This document shows, one piece after another, positions 29,642-39,667 of a stretch of 64,000 nucleotides of DNA. Each line of letters opens with the position of its first letter. The first letter of the stretch is position 1. The notes below the pieces were generated by a model, which worked only from the letters and a program-made list of their open reading frames with translations, made no database searches and was not told where the DNA came from. The DNA comes from Photorhabdus australis DSM 17609. GTDB taxonomy: Bacteria > Pseudomonadota > Gammaproteobacteria > Enterobacterales > Enterobacteriaceae. Location: the NCBI RefSeq assembly GCF_000711895.1, contig NZ_KL543989.1, positions 23,836 through 87,835 of the forward strand, given 5' to 3'. Made by a program: the position numbers and the translations under genes.

Positions 29642-29981
29642 CCACCGGAGATTGTACAGAATACCTGAAAATGGCAGGATTAAAGGTGTTTGTGCTGGGT
29701 TAGCTCATTATTTTGGCGTACCAGTAAGCTTAATTCGAGCAATGGCTGTATTGTCGTTGTTTTTGGGCTTGCTTGGTTTAGTCGTTATTGCTTATATCAT
29801 ACTGGCTTTTGTCTTGGATCCAGCCCCGATGGATTATACCGAAGAGGCCGGTCCTTCAGTGCACAAGTTATTGAATGAGGTGGATTATCAGTTGAAAACG
29901 GGTGAACTTCGTCTACAGCAAATGGAGCGTTATGTTACCTCAGAAACGTTCAGTGTTCGCAGTCGCTTCAGTCAGCTTTAA
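29628..29981 (+). CDS. pspC: Phage shock protein C (PspC)
   Basis: A 117-residue PspC-domain protein with the motif YRIPENGRIKGVCAGLAHYFGVP followed by one strong transmembrane helix (LFLGLLGLVVIAYIILAFVL) and a soluble tail. The ATG at 29628 lies inside the end of pspB, giving translational coupling. E. coli has pspD and pspE next; neither is present here. Confidence 0.94.
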   Translation: MANYNHRRLYRIPENGRIKGVCAGLAHYFGVPVSLIRAMAVLSLFLGLLGLVVIAYIILAFVLDPAPMDYTEEAGPSVHKLLNEVDYQLKTGELRLQQMERYVTSETFSVRSRFSQL

Positions 29982-30084
29982 CAGTAAGGCTTGTGTATTG
30001 CTCGGCTATTAAGATTAAAATGAAAAATCGTTATCTGTCAGGCTGGTATAATAAAATTTTTGTGATATTTACCATAGGAGAGAC

Positions 30085-31482
30085 ATGAAACGGTTGCAAA
30101 ATGAATTAACGGCGCTTATTAACCGTGGGATGGATCGTTATTTACGGTTAGCGGTTACAGGGTTAAGCCAAAGTGGTAAAACAGCTTTTATTACATCTTT
30201 GGTTAATCAACTACTTCATGCTCACAGCGGTGCACGGTTGCCGCTGTTTTCTGTTGTACGTGACGGGCGCTTACTGGGAGTAAAACGGGTTCCTCAGCGC
30301 GATTTGGGGATTCCTCGTTTTGCATATGACGAAGGATTAGCTGCGCTTTACAGTACACCTCCCTCCTGGCCGATACCTACACGGGGTGTCAGTGAAATCT
30401 GTCTGGCACTTCGTTACCGTTCTAACGACGCTTTCCTGCGTCATTTTAAAGAAATCTCCACGTTATATCTGGAAATTGTGGATTATCCTGGCGAATGGCT
30501 ACTGGATTTGCCCATGCTGGCTCAAAGTTATTTGGCATGGTCACGCCAGATGAGTAGTTTACTACAGGGGCAAAGGGCCAAATGGGCAAAATCTTGGCTG
30601 GAACTTTGCAAACAGTGTGATCCACTGGCGCCGGTAGATGAAAATCTATTGGCTAATATTGCTCAGGCATATACGGAATATTTGATTAAATGCAAAGAGC
30701 AAGGTTTGCATTTTATTCAGCCGGGACGATTTGTTTTACCGGGTGAAATGATGGGCGCTCCGGCCTTACAATTTTTTCCGTGGCCGGATATTGACTATAT
30801 TGTTGAATCACAATTTGCTCAGGCAGCTCCACACACGAATATTGGTATGTTGCGTAAGCGTTTTGAATATTATTGTCAGTCGATAGTGAAAGGATTTTAT
30901 AAAGAGCATTTTTTGCGTTTTGATCGACAGATTGTGTTGATTGATTGTTTACAGCCATTAAACGGTGGACCACAAGCCTTTAATGATATGCGTTTGGCAC
31001 TGACACAATTAATGCAGAGTTTTCATTATGGTAAACGAACACTCTTCCGCCGCCTGTTTTCTCCTTGTATTGACAGGTTGATATTTGCAGCCAGTAAAGC
31101 TGATCATGTTACCTCTGATCAGCATGTCAATCTGGTTTCCTTATTACAACAGTTGGTCCAGGAGGCCAGACAAAACGCTGCTTTTGAAGGCATCAGCATG
31201 GATTGTGTTGGCCTGGCATCAGTGCAGGCGACAGAGAATGGAGTGATTGAACATAATGGCGAAAAAGTTCCAGCTCTGAGAGGACACCGGCTGGCAGATG
31301 GCAAGTTACTGACATTTTTCCCCGGTGAGGTGCCGCTGTGTTTACCAGGAGATGATTTTTGGCAAAAACAGGGTTTTTGCTTCGAGGAATTCAATCCTCG
31401 CCAGGTGAATGCTGATACGCCATTACCTCATGTTCGGTTGGATACTGTGCTTGAGTTTTTATTGGGAGATAAAGTGAAATGA
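30085..31482 (+). CDS. ycjX: YcjX-family P-loop protein
   Basis: A 465-residue protein with a Walker A motif [14 protein letters not shown] (GxxxSGKT) near residue 30, then the DUF463/YcjX features [32 protein letters not shown] (a DxPG-type switch) and [12 protein letters not shown] (NKxD-like base recognition). It is a predicted GTPase regulated with the psp genes in enterics. Its stop overlaps the ycjF start by 4 bp. Role unknown. Confidence 0.93.
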   Translation: MKRLQNELTALINRGMDRYLRLAVTGLSQSGKTAFITSLVNQLLHAHSGARLPLFSVVRDGRLLGVKRVPQRDLGIPRFAYDEGLAALYSTPPSWPIPTRGVSEICLALRYRSNDAFLRHFKEISTLYLEIVDYPGEWLLDLPMLAQSYLAWSRQMSSLLQGQRAKWAKSWLELCKQCDPLAPVDENLLANIAQAYTEYLIKCKEQGLHFIQPGRFVLPGEMMGAPALQFFPWPDIDYIVESQFAQAAPHTNIGMLRKRFEYYCQSIVKGFYKEHFLRFDRQIVLIDCLQPLNGGPQAFNDMRLALTQLMQSFHYGKRTLFRRLFSPCIDRLIFAASKADHVTSDQHVNLVSLLQQLVQEARQNAAFEGISMDCVGLASVQATENGVIEHNGEKVPALRGHRLADGKLLTFFPGEVPLCLPGDDFWQKQGFCFEEFNPRQVNADTPLPHVRLDTVLEFLLGDKVK

Positions 31483-32543
31483 CAGATCCTCTGAGGCCAA
31501 GAATTGACTTTGAAGATCCCTCACTGGCGTCATCAGAGCTGGTTTTAAAGCCAGCGCAGGTCTTTGATGGGAAAAGTAGAGAAAATTTCTCTCCTTTTTC
31601 ACCAGAACTTGAGGCGGAAGAACGCGAAGGTCAGGTAGAAGGAATCGTCAATGCAGCATTGAAACCTAAGCGCAGCTTCTGGCGTAAAATAGTGTATAGT
31701 GCTTTGATTTTACTGGCGGTGAGTATTGTTGTGCAGTCTGTACAGTGGATTTATCAATCATGGCAGCAACAGGATTGGAGCGCATTAGGTGCAGCAGTGG
31801 CGGGAGGAATGATTGTATTTGCTGGTGTGGGTTCTATTATCAGTGAATGGCGTCGTCTTTACCGGCTAAGAATGCGAGCTGAAGAACGCGATACAGCAAG
31901 AGAACTATTGCAACATCATGGTGTAGGTAAAGGCCGTGAGTTTTGTGAGAAGCTGGCAAGTCAGGCAGGTATTGAACAACACCATCCCGCATTACAACGC
32001 TGGCAGGCTGCTTTGCATGATACACATAACGATCGTGAAGTGGTGGTGTTATACGGTAAATTGGTTCAGCCTGTTCTGGATTCTCAAGCAAGGACTGAAA
32101 TCAGCCGCTATGCTGCGGAATCAGCATTAATGATAGCAGTGAGCCCGCTGGCAATTATTGATATGGCATTCATTGCCTGGCGTAATATCCGGTTGATTAA
32201 CCGCATTGCTGGTCTGTATGGGATTGAATTAGGGTATTTCAGTCGTATCCGGCTTTTTCGTCTTGTTTTGATTAATATTGTTTTTTCTGGTGTCTCAGAG
32301 ATGGTGCGAGAAGTGGGTATGGACTGGTTATCGCAGGATATTGCTGCACGTCTTTCTGCCAGAGCAGCACAAGGGATTGGTGTAGGTTTACTGACTGCTC
32401 GGCTTGGGATTAAAGCAATGGAATTATGTCGGCCATTGCCCTGGATGGAAGGTGATAAACCTAAATTGGGAGATTTTCGTCGGCAGTTAATCACTCAACT
32501 TAAGAATATCGTTCCAAATAAATCTAAGAACATAGTTGATTAA
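31479..32543 (+). CDS. ycjF: Inner-membrane protein YcjF (DUF697)
   Basis: A 354-residue protein with two hydrophobic segments near residues 70-90 and 100-122 and a C-terminal DUF697 domain ([35 protein letters not shown]). It overlaps ycjX by 4 bp, so the two products likely act together in the psp-associated stress response. Length is as in E. coli (353). Biochemical role unknown. Confidence 0.93.
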   Translation: MTDPLRPRIDFEDPSLASSELVLKPAQVFDGKSRENFSPFSPELEAEEREGQVEGIVNAALKPKRSFWRKIVYSALILLAVSIVVQSVQWIYQSWQQQDWSALGAAVAGGMIVFAGVGSIISEWRRLYRLRMRAEERDTARELLQHHGVGKGREFCEKLASQAGIEQHHPALQRWQAALHDTHNDREVVVLYGKLVQPVLDSQARTEISRYAAESALMIAVSPLAIIDMAFIAWRNIRLINRIAGLYGIELGYFSRIRLFRLVLINIVFSGVSEMVREVGMDWLSQDIAARLSARAAQGIGVGLLTARLGIKAMELCRPLPWMEGDKPKLGDFRRQLITQLKNIVPNKSKNIVD

Positions 32544-32787
32544 GTGATATATACTTTAAATTTGTATAAAGCACAAAATATCCAGATAACGGTAACATCT
32601 TACGTTATTTTATCCATCTGTCTTATAGTCAATCTTGGAATTTATTTATTTTAGTGAAGGTTTCAATTTATTACATAAAAAACCGGGGACCGGTCAATTT
32701 TTACTGACAGAATGCTTCATATGGATAATAGTGTAGAGTAATATTAAAAAAAAATTATAGATATTAGTGTAAATAAGGTCAAAACAG

Positions 32788-34371
32788 ATGCGCTTAGAAG
32801 TTATTTGCCATGATCGAATCGGGTTAACTCGTGAATTGCTTGATTTGTTGGTATTACAGGACATTGATTTAAAAGGGATAGAAATATCCCAAACTGGCCG
32901 GATTTACCTTAATTTTTCACAAGTTGATTTCAATACATTCCGTCGGCTGATGGCAGAAATTCGTCGCATTAACGGGGTTATTGATGTTCGTACCGTCTCT
33001 TTTATGCCTTCGGAAAGAGAGCATAAAGCGATGTGTGCACTGTTGGAGTCTTTGCCTGAGCCTGTTTTTTCAGTTGATCTAAAAGGAAATATTGAGTTAG
33101 CTAACTCAGCTGCGTTTAATTTATTTGGCGCCAGTGAGGAACAAGCTTATCAAAAACCTATTAGCCAGTTTATCAGCGGTTATAACTTTTCGCGTTGGTT
33201 TGAAAATAAAAACGCTCAGCAGCGTGTAGAAAGGATAACTCTTAAAGGTCAGGACTATCTGATGGATATTATTCCAATTCAACTGACTGATGAAAAGCAG
33301 CAAATGCAGAGTGTGGGTACAGTGATTATGCTCAAATCTGCCGCCCGAATAGGTCATCAACTGAAAAAATTGGCAGTTAATGATAACAGTGAATTTGAAA
33401 AAATTATCGCAGTTAGCCCGAAAATGATTCAGGTTGTCGAGCAGGCTCGCAAAATGGCGATATTGGATGCGCCACTGTTGCTAATTGGAGAGACAGGAAC
33501 GGGTAAAGATGTTTTGGCAAAAGCTTGCCATTTACACAGTTTACGTGGGAAACAACCGTTTCTGGGATTGAATTGTGCATCTATGCCGGATGATGTGGTG
33601 GAAAGTGAGCTGTTTGGCTATGCGGCTGGTGCTTACCCTAATGCCATTGAAGGGAAAAAAGGTTTCTTCGAGCAGGCTAATGGTGGAACCGTTTTATTGG
33701 ATGAAATTGGTGAAATGTCACCACAGATGCAAATTAAGCTGTTGCGTTTTCTTAATGATGGTACTTTCCGCAGAGTAGGGGAAGAAAACGAAGTTAAAGT
33801 GAATGTCAGAGTTATCTGTGCTACACAGAAAAATCTGGTTGAATTAGTACAACGAGGGGAATTTCGTGAAGACCTCTATTATCGCCTTAATGTGTTGGCT
33901 ATTACGCTCCCGCCGCTACGTGAGCGTAAAGCGGATATTATGCCGCTGGTTGAATACTTTATTGATCGCTTTTCTGAAGAACAAGGGATACCAAAACCTA
34001 AACTATCTCCTGAGATTGCTCACTTCCTGACTGGCTACAGTTGGCCCGGTAATGTAAGACAGTTACAGAATGCTATTTATCGGGCATTGACTCAGCTTGA
34101 AGATATGGAGCTGAAGCCACGGGATATATTACTGCCAGAATTTGAAACCGAGGTTTCTTTTAGTGAGGATGTGTTTGATGGCTCTTTAGACGAAATCAGT
34201 AAACGTTTCGAACGCTCAGTATTGACCCGTCTTTATCGTCATTATCCAAGTACCCGTAAATTGGCTAAACGTCTTGGTGTATCACATACCGCGATTGCTA
34301 ATAAATTGAGAGAATACGGCTTGAGTAGCAGGAAACATCCTGCCAGGTATGATTTGGATGATGATGAGTAA
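32788..34371 (+). CDS. tyrR: Aromatic amino-acid regulator TyrR
   Basis: A 527-residue regulator: N-terminal ACT domain (MRLEVICHDRIGLTRELLDLL), PAS domain (residues ~80-190), AAA+ domain with Walker A GETGTGKD and Walker B LLDEIGEM, and a C-terminal helix-turn-helix (TRKLAKRLGVSHTAIANKL). The usual GAFTGA loop is replaced by GAYPNA, which fits TyrR acting at sigma-70 rather than sigma-54 promoters. It controls tyrosine, tryptophan and phenylalanine synthesis and uptake. It follows ycjF as in E. coli. Confidence 0.96.
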   Translation: MRLEVICHDRIGLTRELLDLLVLQDIDLKGIEISQTGRIYLNFSQVDFNTFRRLMAEIRRINGVIDVRTVSFMPSEREHKAMCALLESLPEPVFSVDLKGNIELANSAAFNLFGASEEQAYQKPISQFISGYNFSRWFENKNAQQRVERITLKGQDYLMDIIPIQLTDEKQQMQSVGTVIMLKSAARIGHQLKKLAVNDNSEFEKIIAVSPKMIQVVEQARKMAILDAPLLLIGETGTGKDVLAKACHLHSLRGKQPFLGLNCASMPDDVVESELFGYAAGAYPNAIEGKKGFFEQANGGTVLLDEIGEMSPQMQIKLLRFLNDGTFRRVGEENEVKVNVRVICATQKNLVELVQRGEFREDLYYRLNVLAITLPPLRERKADIMPLVEYFIDRFSEEQGIPKPKLSPEIAHFLTGYSWPGNVRQLQNAIYRALTQLEDMELKPRDILLPEFETEVSFSEDVFDGSLDEISKRFERSVLTRLYRHYPSTRKLAKRLGVSHTAIANKLREYGLSSRKHPARYDLDDDE

Positions 34372-34373
34372 AA

Positions 34374-34400
34374 AATAATGCCCATTTTGGTGGGCATTAT
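34374..34400. terminator. Bidirectional terminator between tyrR and tpx
   Basis: A stem ATAATGCCCA/TGGGCATTAT with a short TTTTGG loop lies directly after the tyrR stop and 14 bp beyond the tpx stop. The A-rich and T-rich flanks allow use from both sides. Confidence 0.75.
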
Positions 34401-34413
34401 ACGAAAAATGGAT

Positions 34414-34917
34414 TTACTTCAGTACAGCTAGCGCGTTGTCGTAATCTGGCTCATTAGTAATTTCATCGACCAATTGGCTGTAAATCACTTTATCGCTTTC
34501 ATCAAGTACAACTACCGCACGAGCTGTAAGACCTTTTAGAGGGCTGTCGCTGATAGCCACGCCATAATCTTCACTGAAGGTATCGCCACGCAGAGTAGAA
34601 AGAGTGATAACATTTGATAACCCTTCCGCACCGCAGAAACGAGACTGTGCAAAAGGCAGGTCAGCAGAAATGCATAGGACAACAGTATTCTCCAGGTCAT
34701 TTGCTACCTGATTAAATTTGCGTACTGATGTAGCACAAACGCCGGTATCAATGCTTGGAAAAATATTCAATACCTTACGTTTTCCAGCATAGTGGCTGAG
34801 GGAAATATCGGAGAGATCTTTGGCTGTTAGAGTAAAATCTTTCGCTTGTTCCCCCGATTTTGGGAATTGGCCACTGACGGAAATATCATTGCCCTGAAAT
34901 TTTACTGTTTGTGTCAT
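34414..34917 (-). CDS. tpx: Thiol peroxidase Tpx
   Basis: A 167-residue atypical 2-Cys peroxiredoxin. The peroxidatic Cys is in [18 protein letters not shown] (near 61) and the resolving Cys in SRFCGAEG (near 95). It reduces lipid and other hydroperoxides using thioredoxin. The ATG at 34917 matches E. coli Tpx (MSQTVHFQGN); the frame extends 23 codons upstream without conservation. Divergent from mppA. Confidence 0.96.
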   Translation of the reverse strand: MTQTVKFQGNDISVSGQFPKSGEQAKDFTLTAKDLSDISLSHYAGKRKVLNIFPSIDTGVCATSVRKFNQVANDLENTVVLCISADLPFAQSRFCGAEGLSNVITLSTLRGDTFSEDYGVAISDSPLKGLTARAVVVLDESDKVIYSQLVDEITNEPDYDNALAVLK

Positions 34918-35095
34918 AGTCTTCTTCCTCTGATAAAATGAACTATAGCTTCTCAGTGTAGAAGAATATTCGGTTCTTGCCCACAAAAATAGCGCCTATA
35001 GAGTAAAATTGCGTGATTGTGTCATTTTGACAATGGCTTATAATTCGGCACTGGAATATTTCTTTATACTACATATATACAAGGTAGATTACCTT

Positions 35096-36718
35096 ATGCG
35101 TTATTTCAGGCTGACTTCATGTGCATTGCTTATTAGTAGTTCTTTTATCACCGTTTCTGCTTTTGCGGCAGAAGTTCCTCCTGGCACTCAGCTAAATGAC
35201 AGACAAGAGCTAGTGCGTCATCTTAAAGACGAACCAGCATCTTTAGATCCGATTAATGCTGTAGGTCTGACAGAAGCTCAGATTCAGCGTGATTTGTTTG
35301 AAGGGCTGGCAAATCAGGATGCATATGGCAATGCAATCCCTGGGGTAGCGACAGGATGGAAAACAGTAGATAATAGAATCTGGTTTTTTACATTGCGTTC
35401 TGATGCCCGTTGGTCAAATGGGGAGCCGGTCACTGCTACAGATTTTGCTTATAGTTGGCAGCGGTTGGTTAATCCGGCTAATACTTCGCCTTTTGCTTGG
35501 TTTACGGCACTGGCAGGTATTGAAAATGCACAAGAGATTATTGATGGTAAATTGCCACCAGAAAAACTGGGTGTTAAGGCCATTGATAAACATACATTAC
35601 AGGTTAAACTGGACCGACCCGTTCCTTATTTTCCTAATTTGACGGCAAATTTCAGTCTCTATCCAGTTAATAAGAACGTAGTAGAAAAATATGGAAAAGA
35701 TTGGATAAAGGTTGGCAATTTAGTAGGAAATGGTGCTTTCAAATTACATGAGCGAGTTGTTAATGAAAAAATTGTTCTGACACCAAATCCTTATTACTGG
35801 GATCATAAAAAAACAGTTCTAACCAAAGTTACATTTGTGCCGATTAATCAGGAATCACATGCAACTAAGCGTTATCTGGCAGGTGATCTGGATATCACTG
35901 AATCCTTCCCTAAAAACATGTACAAAAAGTTGCAACATGAATTACCTGGGCAGGTATATACGCCTGATCAGTTGGGGACTTATTATTACGCTTTTAACAC
36001 ACAGCGCGCACCAACTAATGATGCCAGAGTGCGTAAAGCGCTTTCCATGACGATTGATCGTAAAATCATTGCGGAAAAAGTACTGGGGACAGGAGAAAAA
36101 CCAGCTTGGCATTTTACGCCGGACGTGACAGCAAATTTCCATCCTACAATCAGTGAAATGGAACGGCGCACACAGGCGGAACTGGATCAGCAAGCTAGAG
36201 CTCTGTTGCAGATTGCAGGTTATGGTCCGAATAATCCGTTGAAACTTTCCCTGCTCTATAATAGCTCGGAGAATCATCAAAAGATTGCTATTGCTGTTGC
36301 TTCCATGTGGAAGAAAAAACTGGGGGTGCAGGTGAATCTGGTTAATCAGGAATGGAAGACATATATTGATAACCGTAATACTGGTAATTTTGATGTTATT
36401 CGAGCATCTTGGATTGGCGATTACAATGAGCCATCCACATTTCTAAGCCTGCTGACTTCAACACATAGCGGCAATATTGCTAAATTCCATCAGGCTAATT
36501 ATGACAGACTTTTACGGGCAGCTAGCGTACAAACAGATGATGCTCTGAGAAATGATGACTATAACAAAGCGGAGCAGATGATTGCTGAACAGGCACCGAT
36601 TGCACCGATTTATCAGTACACTAACGGCAGGTTGATAAAGCCCTGGTTAAAAGGATACCCAATTACCAATCCAGAAGATGTTGCATACAGTCATACTATG
36701 TACATTATTAGGCATTGA
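35096..36718 (+). CDS. mppA: Murein tripeptide-binding protein MppA
   Basis: A 540-residue periplasmic solute-binding protein with a signal peptide (cleavage after VSAFA). It follows E. coli MppA closely in RHLKDEPASLDPINAVGL, GNAFKLHERVVNEKIVL-type and ESHATKRYLAGDLDITESFPKNMY regions, and in the C-terminal IYQYTNGRLIKPWLKGYP. MppA delivers L-Ala-D-Glu-meso-Dap to the Opp transporter for cell-wall recycling. Assigned MppA rather than OppA because of position near tpx/tyrR and this similarity. The start at 35096 has AAGG about 11 nt upstream, a longish spacing. It is a lone gene; no Opp permeases are adjacent. Confidence 0.9.
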   Translation: MRYFRLTSCALLISSSFITVSAFAAEVPPGTQLNDRQELVRHLKDEPASLDPINAVGLTEAQIQRDLFEGLANQDAYGNAIPGVATGWKTVDNRIWFFTLRSDARWSNGEPVTATDFAYSWQRLVNPANTSPFAWFTALAGIENAQEIIDGKLPPEKLGVKAIDKHTLQVKLDRPVPYFPNLTANFSLYPVNKNVVEKYGKDWIKVGNLVGNGAFKLHERVVNEKIVLTPNPYYWDHKKTVLTKVTFVPINQESHATKRYLAGDLDITESFPKNMYKKLQHELPGQVYTPDQLGTYYYAFNTQRAPTNDARVRKALSMTIDRKIIAEKVLGTGEKPAWHFTPDVTANFHPTISEMERRTQAELDQQARALLQIAGYGPNNPLKLSLLYNSSENHQKIAIAVASMWKKKLGVQVNLVNQEWKTYIDNRNTGNFDVIRASWIGDYNEPSTFLSLLTSTHSGNIAKFHQANYDRLLRAASVQTDDALRNDDYNKAEQMIAEQAPIAPIYQYTNGRLIKPWLKGYPITNPEDVAYSHTMYIIRH

Positions 36719-36832
36719 TTATCCATAAGAGCCTATAGGTGTTTTTCCGGCAGCTAAAAAAAGAATTGTAGCGAAGGGCAACACGGAAGTTGAAAAAAGG
36801 GTCGCGATTATTCACAGCTTTTTTCTTTTTTC

Positions 36833-36958
36833 ATACCCTTCATCCTTCAAGTTGCCTCTTTGTTGGCTATACTCTCTCTCCCCGGTCACATCGTTCTCTA
36901 TGCTCCCGGGGATTCGCGCCCTTGCCGTCGCGAGGCATCTTGAAATCTATTGGGTATA
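36833..36958 (-). repeat. ERIC element, copy 4
   Basis: A full element in reverse orientation, ATACCCTTCATCCTTCAAGT to TGAAATCTATTGGGTATA, about 126 bp. It lies in the mppA-zntB gap, 115 bp past the mppA stop. Its central region has the same landmarks (CCCCGGTCACATCG) as the other copies. Confidence 0.92.
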
Positions 36959-37018
36959 GCTAATTAACCCGGTAGTTGAACAAGATTATTTCAATCTCCG
37001 AAGAATGATTGTTGAGAA

Positions 37019-37049
37019 TGATAGGCAACGTGAAAGATAACAGGTATAT
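37019..37049 (+). repeat. ERIC end fragment
   Basis: About 30 bp, AGGCAACGTGAAAGATAACA then GGTATATC, equals the right end of the ERIC element with the rest missing. It lies 60 bp from full copy 4. With that copy it accounts for most of the mppA-zntB gap; I see no gene there. Confidence 0.65.
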
Positions 37050-37140
37050 CTAGTTTATGCCCAACATTGGTATTATGAAAATCATTATCAGGTTGTGGCT
37101 ATAGTGATACCAGATGCACACTCGTACATTGGAGCTGGAT

Positions 37141-38124
37141 GTGGAAACAATTTATGGTTCATTGTTGAAAGATGCTGATGCTGTCTATGCCTGTCAGTTT
37201 GACGGTAAGGGCGGTATTACACCAATTGATATCAATGTATCAGCTACACCAGCTCAACCTTTCTGGCAGCATTTGGATTACCATAATACTAAGAGTTATC
37301 AATGGATTATGGATACGAATTTGTTACCAGAACCTATCAAGGCAGGGTTAGCAGGCGAAAGTTTGAGGCCGAAAGTGATCCGTACTGGTAACGGTACGAT
37401 GATCACTCTCCGAACAATTAATAACAATGAAAGTGAACGTCCAGATCAATTGGTAACGTTCCGTATTTATATCAATGCTAAAATCATTATTTCTAGCCGC
37501 CATCGTAAAGTTCATTCACTTGAACAGGTGTTAAGCGATTTACAAAATGGTATAGGAGCGAAAACAACTGGGCACTGGTTGGTCGAAATGATTGATGCCA
37601 TAACCGATGAAGTGGGTAATTTTATTGAAGATCTGCATGACAACCTTATTGAGCTTGAGAATATGACTCTGGAGCAACAAATGCCCGGGCGGGGTGAATT
37701 AGCTTTGCTGCGTAAGCAACTGATTATTCTACGTCGTTATATGGCTCCCCAGAGAGATGTATTTTCCCGTCTTGCTAGTGAAAAATTCCCTTGGATGAGT
37801 GATGAGGATCGCCGCCGAATGCAAGAAATTTCCGACCGTTTGGGGAGAGAGTTGGATGACTTGGATGGCTGCATTGCTCGCACGGCGATTATTGCTGATG
37901 AAATTGCTTCAATGCTGGCGGATGCCATGAATCGTCGTACTTATACCATGTCATTACTTGCTATGATCTTTTTACCAACAACATTCTTGACTGGATTATT
38001 TGGCGTCAACCTTGGTGGTATTCCTGGCAATGAATATTATTTGGGTTTCAGTATCTTTTGTTTATTGCTATTGGGATTGATTTTATTTGTTGCGTGGTGG
38101 TTAAGACGAAGTAAATGGTTATAA
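37141..38124 (+). CDS. zntB: Zinc transporter ZntB (CorA family)
   Basis: A 327-residue CorA/ZntB-type channel: long cytoplasmic helical domain, two C-terminal transmembrane helices, and the GVN pore motif at the end of the first (FLTGLFGVNLGG). ERPDQLVTFRIY, MAPQRDVFSRLASE and RRRMQEISDRLGR are close to E. coli ZntB. The start is taken as GTG at 37141, because GGAG lies 6 nt upstream and VETIYGS aligns with the E. coli start MEAIKGS, giving the identical 327 length. An ATG nine codons upstream lacks a ribosome site. It mediates zinc movement across the inner membrane. Confidence 0.94.
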   Translation: METIYGSLLKDADAVYACQFDGKGGITPIDINVSATPAQPFWQHLDYHNTKSYQWIMDTNLLPEPIKAGLAGESLRPKVIRTGNGTMITLRTINNNESERPDQLVTFRIYINAKIIISSRHRKVHSLEQVLSDLQNGIGAKTTGHWLVEMIDAITDEVGNFIEDLHDNLIELENMTLEQQMPGRGELALLRKQLIILRRYMAPQRDVFSRLASEKFPWMSDEDRRRMQEISDRLGRELDDLDGCIARTAIIADEIASMLADAMNRRTYTMSLLAMIFLPTTFLTGLFGVNLGGIPGNEYYLGFSIFCLLLLGLILFVAWWLRRSKWL

Positions 38125-38192
38125 AAGTCAAACAGTTATTTGGAGAAATAAAACATCATTATCGGAATGTTTTGCTAAAACTAGTTTTTAAT

Positions 38193-38206
38193 TTGAGATA
38201 TATCAA
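38193..38206. promoter_or_regulatory. FNR box of fnrS
   Basis: TTGAGATATATCAA matches the FNR consensus TTGAT-N4-ATCAA at 9 of 10 positions. It is centred about 42 bp upstream of the predicted fnrS start (38242), the class II position for FNR activation. A CATTAT -10-like element lies at 38229-38234. Confidence 0.85.
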
Positions 38207-38241
38207 TGTTCCTCAAGAATACTTCAGGCATTATGGCTCCT

Positions 38242-38364
38242 GCAGGTGAAAGCAACGTTAAGCGATGAACGTTGTGCTCCATAATTGTAGTTTTTCTCAC
38301 ATTGAATCTTTATATAAATTGCCCATTCCTGTGCCGATGTTATTTTTTAATGTCGGCTTTTTTT
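38242..38364 (+). ncRNA. fnrS: FnrS anaerobic small RNA
   Basis: The 5' end GCAGGTGAAAGCAACGTTAA, then a GCGATGAACGTTGTGCTCC stretch, matches E. coli FnrS as I remember it, including the stem-loop formed by CAACGTT and AACGTTG. The 3' end is a terminator GCCGA...TCGGC with seven T. FnrS is made under anaerobic conditions and represses aerobic functions such as sodA, sodB and maeA. The place, between zntB and the ttcA side, is also that of E. coli fnrS. This settles that the overlapping frame at 38265-38525 is not a gene. From 38365 to 38702 I see only AT-rich leader DNA before ttcA. Confidence 0.92.
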
Positions 38365-38702
38365 ATTTTTCATTATTATCCAAATTAGAACAAGAAACTC
38401 ATAAATGGAAACTAGGGTTAAAAATAAAAAGAAATTACTGCTCTGAAATATGTCTAAAGCGGTACTTATACGGAAAAAACCATTATTCATTCGGATCAGG
38501 GTCGTTAGTACGGAAATGGCGATAGTTGGCTGTAGTGTAGTTGCTCGACTTTAGTGAAAATCGCCGTAAATCCTCGATTGAGTGGGGAGTCGTCACCTAC
38601 AGATATGTTTCAAACAAAAAGAAAAATCCGTATAATCCCCCCACTGCAAAAATCTATATAGGAAATCCATAGTCGATACAATCGACAATGTGGGAAGTCG
38701 TG

Positions 38703-39587
38703 ATGAATCAGAAAGATACGAGAAAAGAGACACTTGAATTCAATAAGCTCCAGAAACGCTTAAGGCGGAATGTTGGCAATGCTATTATTGATTACAGTAT
38801 GATTGAAGAAAATGATGTTGTAATGGCATGTATTAGCGGTGGCAAAGATTCATTTGCGATGTTAGATATCCTATTGAATCTGCAAAAGGCTGCACCAATA
38901 AAATTTCAAGTAGTTGCGGTGAACCTTGATCAGAAACAACCTGGCTTTCCTGAACACATTCTACCTCAATATTTTGAGAGTCTGAATATTCCATATTATA
39001 TCGTAGACAAAGACACATATTCAGTTGTTAAAGAGAAGATACCGGAAGGTAAAACCACATGTGGATTATGTTCAAGGCTTCGCCGTGGAACGCTCTACTC
39101 TTTTGCTGAAAAAATTGGGGCAACAAAAGTTGCACTTGGACATCATTTAGACGACATTGTTGAAACGCTGTTTCTTAATATGTTTCATGGTTCACGTATG
39201 AAAGCAATGCCCCCAAAGTTACGATCTGATGATGGACGTAACGTAGTCATAAGGCCACTAACATATTGCCGAGAGAAAGACCTTATTAAGTATGCGGAGT
39301 ATAAAGATTTTCCAATTATTCCTTGTAATCTATGTGGTTCTCAAGAAAACCTACAGCGGCAGGCGATTAAAGCTATGTTGATAGATTGGGATAAGAAAAC
39401 ACCAGGCAGGGTGGAGAGTATTTTCAAATCCATTCAAAATGTTAATCCAAGCCAATTAGCAGATAAAGCGCTTTTCGACTTTGTCAATTTACCGTTGTAT
39501 CGTGAAGGTAAAAGAGAAGAATACGCATTTAGCGAAGCAATAATATCGTCGACTAACATTGATGAATCTATGTTTATTAATGTGTGA
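38703..39587 (+). CDS. ttcA: tRNA 2-thiocytidine-32 synthetase TtcA
   Basis: A 294-residue adenine-hydrolase-fold enzyme with the PP-loop motif [10 protein letters not shown] near residue 48. The two CxxC pairs CGLCSR and CNLCGS bind an Fe-S cluster. It thiolates C32 of some tRNAs. The ATG at 38703 was preferred by similarity to E. coli TtcA (about 311); the ATG five codons earlier is possible. It is monocistronic and ends with a strong terminator. Confidence 0.94.
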   Translation: MNQKDTRKETLEFNKLQKRLRRNVGNAIIDYSMIEENDVVMACISGGKDSFAMLDILLNLQKAAPIKFQVVAVNLDQKQPGFPEHILPQYFESLNIPYYIVDKDTYSVVKEKIPEGKTTCGLCSRLRRGTLYSFAEKIGATKVALGHHLDDIVETLFLNMFHGSRMKAMPPKLRSDDGRNVVIRPLTYCREKDLIKYAEYKDFPIIPCNLCGSQENLQRQAIKAMLIDWDKKTPGRVESIFKSIQNVNPSQLADKALFDFVNLPLYREGKREEYAFSEAIISSTNIDESMFINV

Positions 39588-39627
39588 GATGTCCAGTAAT
39601 TTGGTTATCACAATCACACTACAATTT

Positions 39628-39653
39628 ACGGACTTGCTCTTAAGCAAGTCCGT
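39628..39653. terminator. Bidirectional terminator between ttcA and the secreted NTF2-like gene
   Basis: A perfect 11-bp stem ACGGACTTGCT/AGCAAGTCCGT with a CTTA loop between two convergent genes. Confidence 0.75.
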
Positions 39654-39667
39654 ATAGAATTGTTTAA

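Noticed and set aside
32740..32787. TyrR box (TGTAAA-N6-TTTACA) before tyrR
   Set aside because: Only a TGTAAA half-site at about 32768 is present; the other half does not match.
35096..36718. Calling this gene oppA
   Set aside because: It is a solute-binding protein of the same family, but it lacks adjacent oppBCDF and follows MppA more closely, with the tpx/zntB neighbourhood of mppA.
38265..38525. 86-codon frame between zntB and ttcA
   Set aside because: It overlaps the FnrS small RNA and its terminator, has no ribosome site of note and no protein-like composition.
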